A DNA stretch of 27,359 nucleotides from a virus: positions 1-27,359 of the IMG/VR virus record IMGVR_UViG_3300037042_000863; one strand, written 5' to 3'. The number at the start of each line of letters is the position of its first letter. Position 1 is the first letter of the stretch. Both the position numbers and the translations under genes were made by a program. Positions 23,655-27,359 of this stretch are shown here, in pieces. The notes under the pieces were generated by a model. It was not told the origin of the DNA. It made no database searches and saw only the letters and a program-made list of their open reading frames with translations.

Positions 23655-23910
23655 TATGGACGTTAATGACTGGAACGTTTATCTTATCGCCTTGCGTAGT
23701 GTGGTCAATCTGTTGCTTTGGCAATCCGTAGAAGTATTTGAAGAACAGTTCAACCGCCCACCGTTCACCGTCTTGAAGCCCCGCGTTAAATGCTATCATG
23801 GCCTTTGGTTGAAGCGGTGTAAGTGTCTCAATAAGTTTCTGCTCTTCTGACCTTGCGGGTCGGCCTCCTTTATTTCCGATTGTTCCGCTATTGTTCTTTC
23901 GCTTATCCAA
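23644..23910 (-). CDS. terS: Terminase small subunit
   Basis: An 88-residue protein ending 11 bases into the TerL frame. It begins with a basic, Gly-rich segment (MDKRKNNSGTIGNKGGRPAR), then SEEQKLIETLTPLQPKAMIA and the segment ERWAVELFFKYFYGLPKQQI, which matches small terminases of Bacteroidota phages in which a short helical domain is followed by a basic-acidic tail. TerS binds the packaging site and loads TerL. The start used is TTG 23910. No ATG is available downstream near the conserved N-terminus, and an in-frame stop lies six codons upstream. A promoter candidate and a palindrome lie just before it. Confidence 0.75.
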   Translation of the reverse strand: MDKRKNNSGTIGNKGGRPARSEEQKLIETLTPLQPKAMIAFNAGLQDGERWAVELFFKYFYGLPKQQIDHTTQGDKINVPVINVHSEH

Positions 23911-23927
23911 ATCAGTAATATTCAGTT

Positions 23928-23943
23928 AACTAAAACCTTAGTT
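23928..23943. promoter_or_regulatory. Palindrome between terS promoter and start
   Basis: AACTAA (23928-23933) and TTAGTT (23938-23943) are exact inverse complements around a 4-base loop. The palindrome lies between the TACCTTTG promoter candidate and the terS start. It could be an operator or a leader hairpin; nothing else identifies it. Confidence 0.35.
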
Positions 23944-23945
23944 TA

Positions 23946-23975
23946 CAAAGGTAGCTAATTTTCATCCACATCAAA
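23946..23975 (-). promoter_or_regulatory. Promoter candidate for the packaging operon
   Basis: The minus strand reads TTTG (23972-23975), an 18-base spacer, then TACCTTTG (23946-23953). This is the best match in the window to the Bacteroidota pattern TTTG-N(17-21)-TAnnTTTG. It lies about 36 bases before the terS start and could drive the packaging and tail genes. Confidence 0.55.
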
Positions 23976-24059
23976 TAACGTCAGTTGTCCTTTCTTCTCA
24001 TCGCTAAGAATGAAATCCCAATCTTCGTCAATTGACCTAAGGTATTCGGTTATGGTCAT
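23955..24059 (-). CDS. 34-residue acidic microprotein
   Basis: ATG 24059 overlaps the stop of the preceding 97-residue gene as ATGA, and the frame runs to TAG 23955. The product begins MTITEYLRSIDEDWDFILSD and ends KKGQLTLFDVDEN, an acidic peptide. The LTLFDVDEN tail resembles short phage or PCNA-like interaction peptides (QLTLFD), which is suggestive only: QLxLF is the bacterial sliding clamp-binding consensus. The coupling overlap supports translation. The terS promoter lies at its 3' end. Confidence 0.55.
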   Translation of the reverse strand: MTITEYLRSIDEDWDFILSDEKKGQLTLFDVDEN

Positions 24060-24349
24060 ATCAAGTCCTTTATCTGTCCGAACCTCTGCTCATTGACAAC
24101 TATCTCACTTTCATCTAGTAGTTGTTCAATGTCAAAGAATCTAAGAAGCATATCGCTATCCACATCTTCGCCTACTCGTTCTTCCAATACCCCGCGCTTG
24201 ATCCGCACTATTTCAGGTTCAATGTAATCGCCTTGATATTCCCAATTTCCGTTAGCGTAATATCCTTCGGTGTAGATTATCTCTAGGTCGATGCCTTCTT
24301 CCAGTTCATTGCAGCTAATTGTAAGCGGCTTAGTCGTTGTGTCTTTCAT
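24056..24349 (-). CDS. Hypothetical acidic protein
   Basis: A 97-residue acidic protein (SCNELEEGIDLEIIYTEGYY; EERVGEDVDSDMLLRFFDIE). It has a beta-rich first half and a helical end. It starts three bases after the stop of the 122-residue gene and ends in an ATGA overlap with the 34-residue gene. No family recognised; the composition could suit a DNA mimic or an inhibitor, but I have no direct support. Confidence 0.6.
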   Translation of the reverse strand: MKDTTTKPLTISCNELEEGIDLEIIYTEGYYANGNWEYQGDYIEPEIVRIKRGVLEERVGEDVDSDMLLRFFDIEQLLDESEIVVNEQRFGQIKDLI

Positions 24350-24352
24350 TGT

Positions 24353-24721
24353 TCAATCAGCTAATTGTTGCCACTCATCACACCCTGAGTTAACCTTAGT
24401 CACAAATCCGCCTTTGACACAAGCCCTATCAACACGGTACGCGCAAGTGCCACACGTCTCGCCAAGCTGACGCATTGATTCAGTATAACCTAGATGAGCC
24501 TTCGCCCTTCGTACTATCGAAGTACGTCTGTGCGCCTTGCCTACGTGTTCGGATTCGATGCCCTTAGTAACGTGCTTACTTGCTGTGATGGTGTAACCTT
24601 GATAGTTGAAAGGCACTTCATAACGCTTGTCAACGTCAGGCCATTGCATCAATCGCCATAGCCCGTCAATGCCTTCATCAGTAGTATGCTGCTCGTCTCC
24701 GTGTGTCGCTGTGATTTTCAT
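24353..24721 (-). CDS. Hypothetical protein with C-terminal four-Cys motif
   Basis: A 122-residue protein. The C-terminal 35 residues hold a compact Cys pattern: CGTCAYRVDRACVKGGF then VNSGCDEWQ, that is C-x2-C-x7-C-x10-C. This spacing suggests a zinc-binding or Fe-S knuckle. The N-terminal part is a polar domain (WRLMQWPDVDKRYEVPF). It is followed closely by the acidic 97-residue gene. Function unknown; the Cys pattern is seen directly, metal binding is inferred. Confidence 0.6.
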   Translation of the reverse strand: MKITATHGDEQHTTDEGIDGLWRLMQWPDVDKRYEVPFNYQGYTITASKHVTKGIESEHVGKAHRRTSIVRRAKAHLGYTESMRQLGETCGTCAYRVDRACVKGGFVTKVNSGCDEWQQLAD

Positions 24722-24731
24722 TACTTGCTAA

Positions 24732-25019
24732 TTATCGCCCGTCCTTACCTATCTTTTGAACCTGCCTATTGAGTTGATTCAGTTCGTTGCCAGCTTTCAT
24801 TAGAAGCTCTGACGTTTCCTTTCGTGCTTCAATCTCGGCTGTGAGTTCTAGTAACGTGTCTTTGAGTTGTGATTGTAACGTTTCAATGTTTGCTTTCAAA
24901 TATAGGCTTTTGTTGACCTGTGCAATATACTTAGCCCTTGCCAACCCGTACATGAATACCATAAATGCTATCAATCCTAGTTCACCGAATGCAATCCAAA
25001 TTAGTTGTTGCGTTGTCAT
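24732..25019 (-). CDS. Membrane-anchored coiled-coil protein
   Basis: The product from ATG 25019 is 95 residues: MTTQQLIWIAFGELGLIAFM followed by more hydrophobic residues to about 27 form a single N-terminal transmembrane helix. The rest is a coiled coil (ANIETLQSQLKDTLLELTAE; KAGNELNQLNRQVQKIG). The longer frame back to TTG 25106 overlaps the preceding gene and adds an unlikely N-terminus; AGAGA lies just before ATG 25019. TM plus coiled coil fits an inner-membrane spanin, but there is no endolysin or holin next to it, so this remains a guess. Confidence 0.55.
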   Translation of the reverse strand: MTTQQLIWIAFGELGLIAFMVFMYGLARAKYIAQVNKSLYLKANIETLQSQLKDTLLELTAEIEARKETSELLMKAGNELNQLNRQVQKIGKDGR

Positions 25020-25089
25020 TGTCTCTGTTTTTAGTTGCTCAATATTAATCGTTGCTGTCGTGGTGAAATGTCGGCTAAATGACAAATGA

Positions 25090-25317
25090 TTAGAACGGGC
25101 AATCAATGTCTGTGATCCGTTCGAGTTGTGGTCTGAGTAATGTAAGCGATTGGAACTTGCCTCTAATGCAATAGCCGATACATCTGCCGTTCATTACTTG
25201 CTTAATCTCTTTGCCGCGCTGAACATTTATGCACTTACCACATTCGCTGAATTTGTATTCGTTGGCCGTTTTCAGTTGCCATTTTAAAGAGTAAGTATTT
25301 GAAAGTGAGTAGTTCAT
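25090..25317 (-). CDS. Small Cys-rich protein
   Basis: A 75-residue protein with five Cys: SECGKCINVQRGKEIKQ near residues 25-41, then GRCIGYCIRGKF and a final IDCPF. CxxC followed by CxxxC suggests a small zinc-binding fold. It looks like the small Cys-rich proteins of unknown function often found among phage early or accessory genes. It lies immediately to the left of the repeat that bounds the AT-rich insert (ACTGTTATA at 25342-25350). Confidence 0.55.
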   Translation of the reverse strand: MNYSLSNTYSLKWQLKTANEYKFSECGKCINVQRGKEIKQVMNGRCIGYCIRGKFQSLTLLRPQLERITDIDCPF

Positions 25318-25343
25318 GACTTAGTGTTGTTGCGTCAATCTAC

Positions 25344-25591
25344 TGTTATAGGCAAATAAATTTTACTTGCTATCCCTCTCCGAAATAAACCTTACATCAC
25401 CTTGCAAATACTTTACAGCATCCCATAGGTCATCTAATACTATTGTGCCAAGTGGCAGTAAATTACCTTTACCATCTTTTACACCTGACAAGTATATTGC
25501 AAGGTCACTAAGCGATTTTGTGTTAATCATTTTTCTTTCTTGAACTGGTTGTTTATCTTCCATAATCCGTAAAATTTATCAGCCTATAACA
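25344..25591. repeat. Inverted repeat pair flanking the 66-residue ORF
   Basis: TGTTATAGGC plus ATAAATTTTAC (25344-25366) is matched in inverse orientation by GTAAAATTTAT plus GCCTATAACA (25569-25591); the arms differ only in the two bases between the blocks. The trinucleotide TAC lies outside both ends (25341-25343 and 25592-25594). This could be a MITE-like unit with a 3-base target duplication, or the two half-sites that bound an integron-like cassette. Confidence 0.55.
25363..25563 (-). CDS. Small protein inside the repeat-bounded insert
   Basis: A 66-residue frame, or 55 residues from the internal MINTKSLSDLAIYLSGVKDG, which follows GAAAGAAAAATG and may be the true start. Its stop lies in the left inverted repeat and its start lies close to the right one. 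The product is mixed alpha/beta (LLPLGTIVLDDLWDAVKYLQ) and matches no family I know. It sits between long repeats and downstream of the methyltransferase-like gene, like a small gene cassette. Confidence 0.5.
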   Translation of the reverse strand: MEDKQPVQERKMINTKSLSDLAIYLSGVKDGKGNLLPLGTIVLDDLWDAVKYLQGDVRFISERDSK

Positions 25592-25711
25592 TACGCTATA
25601 CAAAAGTGGGGCTGTGTGCCAAATCTGTACAGTAGTACTTCTAATTTACTTTTAAGGTAAGTCAGGGTTCAGTACTTCTAATCCCCACCTTCGTATAGCG
25701 TCAGCCGTTAT
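25582..25711. repeat. Integron attC-like folded site after the methyltransferase-like gene
   Basis: A long imperfect palindrome. CGCTATAC plus GTGGGG (25594-25611) pairs with CCCCAC plus GTATAGCG (25683-25700). Outer TAAC (25587-25590) pairs with GTTA (25707-25710). One arm has extra bases between its two blocks, so the fold would show unpaired bases as in attC sites. The central part holds a direct repeat AGTACTTCTAAT (25634-25645, 25671-25682). Total length about 130 bases, within the attC range. Identity is inferred from shape; no integrase is in the window. Confidence 0.5.
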
Positions 25712-25724
25712 CTGAAATATTTTT

Positions 25725-26396
25725 TTAGCCATTTTTTTTAAGAGGACACAGAGAACCCCACTGCTCGCCCATTGCGTTTGCTATTCCTGGAAATGTTTTG
25801 CTCCTCATAATTTGTCTCTCCTTTCCTTTGCCTTTACTTGTTTCCCAATACCATTTGCTAAATGTCTTTCCTGTGCTTGTCGTTACCATTTCACCCTTTC
25901 CGCAATGTGTCGTTTGTTCGTCAAATAAATTTGCAGTTTTATTGTGATACAGTCGAGGCAAATTTTTTAACCAAAGGCAAGTTGTTTTTTGTGCTTCATC
26001 TCCGAAAAAATATGGTTGAATAATTTGTGTTGGCTTCATCCAAAGTGAACTCAATTTGCCAACAGGGTTTTCCAGCGCAACCATATTTATATCTGAATAA
26101 AACAACGCCTTTGCAAACTCCACCGCCTCATCCTGGCTTTTCCATCTTGCTTCGTTCCTGCTCTTATCCTTATTGTAAAGCCATCTTGCTCCTGTTACAG
26201 TTAGGAAAGTGCAAGGCGGAAAGCAAATCATCATATCCCACCCTAATTTTATCGCTTCAAATATGTCCATCTTTAAATGCCATTCAGGATGTCCGCCTGT
26301 GCAATCCTGTAAGTCACAACTAAACGCTTCGTGTCCTCTTTTCCGCATCTCTACGCAAACTGCCTGGCTTTCTTCGCATCCTAATAATATTCTCAT
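25725..26396 (-). CDS. Cytosine-5 DNA methyltransferase-like protein
   Basis: A 223-residue protein from ATG 26396 (a TTG seven codons upstream is less likely). MRILLGCEESQAVCVEMRKR resembles motif I of cytosine-5 methyltransferases. ICFPPCTFLTVTGARW holds the catalytic PPC of motif IV (Cys62), and ENP (109-111) fits motif VI. Then QPYFFGDEAQKTTCLWLKNL. It is much shorter than a full C5 methyltransferase and lacks a clear target-recognition region and motif X, as in a common phage-encoded subfamily. It would modify DNA at an unknown site. Base use is more AT-rich than in neighbours. It lies in the repeat-bounded insert with long non-coding flanks on both sides. Confidence 0.7.
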   Translation of the reverse strand: MRILLGCEESQAVCVEMRKRGHEAFSCDLQDCTGGHPEWHLKMDIFEAIKLGWDMMICFPPCTFLTVTGARWLYNKDKSRNEARWKSQDEAVEFAKALFYSDINMVALENPVGKLSSLWMKPTQIIQPYFFGDEAQKTTCLWLKNLPRLYHNKTANLFDEQTTHCGKGEMVTTSTGKTFSKWYWETSKGKGKERQIMRSKTFPGIANAMGEQWGSLCPLKKNG

Positions 26397-26443
26397 AGTG
26401 TTCACAGAGTAAAACAATGGCTAAAAATTACAGACACACACAT

Positions 26444-26512
26444 CGGCTTAAACAAAATAAAATTTATGTCTTTTATATTTTTCATTGGTATAAATTTTAC
26501 TTCGTTAAGCCG
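26444..26512. repeat. Stem-loop / second attC-like site before the methyltransferase-like gene
   Basis: CGGCTTAA plus TAAAATTTAT (26444-26467) pairs with ATAAATTTTA plus TTAAGCCG (26490-26512), leaving a short unequal internal bulge and a 22-base loop. GTTAAGC (26504-26510) matches the integron core GTTRRRY exactly. It could also act as a terminator for the nuclease gene, although the stem is AT-rich. It shares the TAAAATTTAT block with the repeats at 25356 and 25569. Confidence 0.5.
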
Positions 26513-26518
26513 TAACTG

Positions 26519-26914
26519 TTATACCATCCCCTTCACCATCTCAACTATCTTCGAGTGCCTGTGATGCGTATGCGTGAACCGCAGAACCCTCCACCCGTTT
26601 ACCGTTGCCGTGTTTATCTTGTCCATGTCGGAGATTACGCCCAAACCTCTCGAATGTCTGCCAAGAGTAAACACCGCCCCATCCAACTCAACCGCTATTA
26701 GGTGCGATGTTATTGCTATGTCGAACCTCCAATCGTGTAAGTCAGCATCCTTCAATCTTTGACGCAGACCTTTTCCCGTACCACCGACCAACTCAGCCGC
26801 GAAACGATATTCAGTAACCGCTTCGATTCCTTCGGATTTCAGTAGCTCGACCAGTTGCATCGCCTTACGCTTGCCCATGGAGATTCCTGATTTGGTTCGG
26901 GTGGATTGGGTCAT
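26519..26914 (-). CDS. PD-(D/E)XK / VSR-like nuclease
   Basis: A 131-residue protein. The core DWRFDIAITSHLIAVELDGA (61-80) supplies Asp65 and Glu76, followed by GRHSRG (85-90), SDMDKINTATVNGWRVLRF (95-113). This order, D...ExxG...GRH...DxxKxN...GWxVLRxT, is that of VSR/DUF559-like nucleases and phage endonucleases or Holliday-junction-type proteins. It probably cuts or nicks phage or host DNA. Its ATG overlaps the preceding gene as ATGA. The stop lies within the boundary repeat of the insert, so the end of the gene may have been rebuilt by the insertion. The target is unknown. Confidence 0.75.
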   Translation of the reverse strand: MTQSTRTKSGISMGKRKAMQLVELLKSEGIEAVTEYRFAAELVGGTGKGLRQRLKDADLHDWRFDIAITSHLIAVELDGAVFTLGRHSRGLGVISDMDKINTATVNGWRVLRFTHTHHRHSKIVEMVKGMV

Positions 26915-27123
26915 AACTTGTCAATTTCCTTTATCACGCCCCTGTAAAAATCAACCAATCTACTTTCTCCAAGTAGTTGTGATACCTGAGCGATTTCGTC
27001 AACAACCATCTTAGCCACCTTTTTTGATTCCTTATCGTTTGGCATCCATCCTTTTTTGGCGTCCCAGTCAAACTGATAAAACTTTTCATACAGTCTTAAC
27101 GCCTCATCTTTTTGTTCGCTCAT
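26911..27123 (-). CDS. Small helical hypothetical protein
   Basis: A 70-residue protein (MSEQKDEALRLYEKFYQFDW at the start, then AKMVVDEIAQVSQLLGESRL), predicted to be mostly helical. It overlaps a 25-residue ORF at its start and the nuclease gene at its end, each as ATGA, so the three are translated together. Small helical proteins of this type are common in phage accessory regions. Function unknown. Confidence 0.6.
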   Translation of the reverse strand: MSEQKDEALRLYEKFYQFDWDAKKGWMPNDKESKKVAKMVVDEIAQVSQLLGESRLVDFYRGVIKEIDKL

Positions 27124-27197
27124 CTCGTTTCCTTTAATCGTTCAATCAATCGTTCCACGGCACTATCCAACCAATACGAACCAAATAATTCTTTCAC
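27120..27197 (-). CDS. 25-residue microprotein
   Basis: GTG 27197 to TGA 27120, encoding MKELFGSYWLDSAVERLIER plus LKETR. The stop overlaps the next ATG as ATGA. The peptide is amphipathic helical. It could be a real small gene or a leader that couples translation into the 70-residue gene. Coupling is the only support. Confidence 0.4.
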   Translation of the reverse strand: MKELFGSYWLDSAVERLIERLKETR

Positions 27198-27207
27198 TTT
27201 AGGCTAA

Positions 27208-27224
27208 TTTAGAATGATTCTAAA
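27208..27224. repeat. Perfect 7-base palindrome
   Basis: TTTAGAA (27208-27214), TGA, TTCTAAA (27218-27224). It overlaps the stop codon of the partial gene at the right edge. No T-run follows on the minus strand (it reads TTAGCC), so it is more likely an operator or an mRNA end hairpin than a strong terminator. Confidence 0.35.
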
Positions 27225-27357
27225 TAAGGTTAGGTGGTTTGTAGTTAGGGTTTCGCTTCTTGATCTCCTCGGTCAATGCCTGAATTGCAAGGTCAGTTAC
27301 AACTTCCAGTTCACGGCAGTTGGCCTTTGTCGGGTTCTCGCAAACGGCATCACTCGC
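27220..27357 (-). CDS. C-terminal end of a gene cut by the right edge
   Basis: An open frame enters from the right edge and ends at TAG 27220, giving 45 residues (ASDAVCENPTKANCRELEVV near the start, KKRNPNYKPPNLI at the end). The Cys pair and helical middle give no family. It cannot be assigned without the upstream sequence. Confidence 0.4.
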   Translation of the reverse strand, partial: ASDAVCENPTKANCRELEVVTDLAIQALTEEIKKRNPNYKPPNLI

Positions 27358-27359
27358 AT

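Larger units (their letters stand above)
25342..26523. mobile_element. AT-rich insert bounded by 9-base direct repeats
   Basis: ACTGTTATA occurs at 25342-25350 and again at 26515-26523. Between them lie the 66-residue ORF, the methyltransferase-like gene and two folded repeats. This is the only part of the window with non-coding flanks above 100 bases on both sides of a gene, and it is visibly richer in A and T. The right repeat overlaps the stop codon of the nuclease gene. No transposase or integrase is inside, so it would have to be moved in trans. Confidence 0.45.

Noticed and set aside
1075-24349. Many plus-strand open frames of 60-124 codons
   Set aside because: All lie opposite supported minus-strand genes, have no coherent protein features and no plus-strand junctions or promoters; they are antisense shadows.
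24897-24904. TATATTTG promoter-like motif
   Set aside because: It falls inside the TM/coiled-coil gene (TAT TTG codons), with no downstream start in a fitting place.
25621-25740. CRISPR-like direct repeat (AGTACTTCTAAT twice)
   Set aside because: Only two short copies 37 bases apart, inside a larger palindrome; no array.
26397-26417. Upstream TTG start of the methyltransferase-like gene
   Set aside because: The ATG at 26396 directly begins motif I (MRILLG), and the seven extra residues have no support.
1-27359. tRNA genes, origin, attachment site or integrase
   Set aside because: I saw no cloverleaf, integrase-like protein or origin-like iteron set; absence by eye is not proof.

Overview
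This window is a stretch of a tailed double-stranded DNA phage (or prophage) genome. Every gene I can support lies on the minus strand, so transcription runs from the right end (about 27.3 kb) to the left end. The host is probably a member of the Bacteroidota: the best promoter candidates carry the Bacteroidota -7 motif TAnnTTTG, most starts lack a clear Shine-Dalgarno sequence, and the structural proteins look like those of Bacteroidota siphoviruses. A long tape measure protein with a tail assembly chaperone pair points to a long-tailed, siphovirus-like virion. No integrase, repressor, replication gene, tRNA or CRISPR array is visible.

Layout in the direction of transcription. (1) 27.36-23.95 kb: accessory and small genes, including a PD-(D/E)XK-like nuclease, an AT-rich insert of about 1.17 kb carrying a cytosine-methyltransferase-like gene and a small ORF, a TM/coiled-coil protein and several small proteins. 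(2) 23.91-21.38 kb: packaging genes. TerS is followed by TerL, which is interrupted in its Walker A loop by an intein. The intein contains an HNH homing endonuclease gene in the +1 frame. (3) 21.38-13.06 kb: small genes, a -1 frameshift tail chaperone pair, tape measure, two large tail-tip or baseplate proteins (one with inserted carbohydrate-binding-like domains), a fibre-like protein and a lipoprotein. (4) 13.05-9.78 kb: a glycan cluster (glycosyltransferase, AsnB-like amidotransferase, LpxA-like acyltransferase, glycosyltransferase). (5) 9.69-7.29 kb: probable major tail protein with its own promoter and terminator, an HExxH protein, a GT8-like glycosyltransferase and an unknown protein. 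(6) 7.29-0 kb: scaffold, major capsid protein bracketed by terminators, two connector-like genes, a 19-residue microprotein, portal, Mu F-like head protein, and a structural gene cut by the window edge.

The genes are tightly packed, with many ATGA or TAATG overlaps, so most are probably translated as coupled late operons. The module order is unusual: tail genes come before head genes, and the portal lies near the far end instead of next to TerL. The most unusual items are the out-of-frame HNH gene inside the TerL intein, the repeat-bounded insert with integron-attC-like folds, and the glycan-modification genes embedded in the virion operon.
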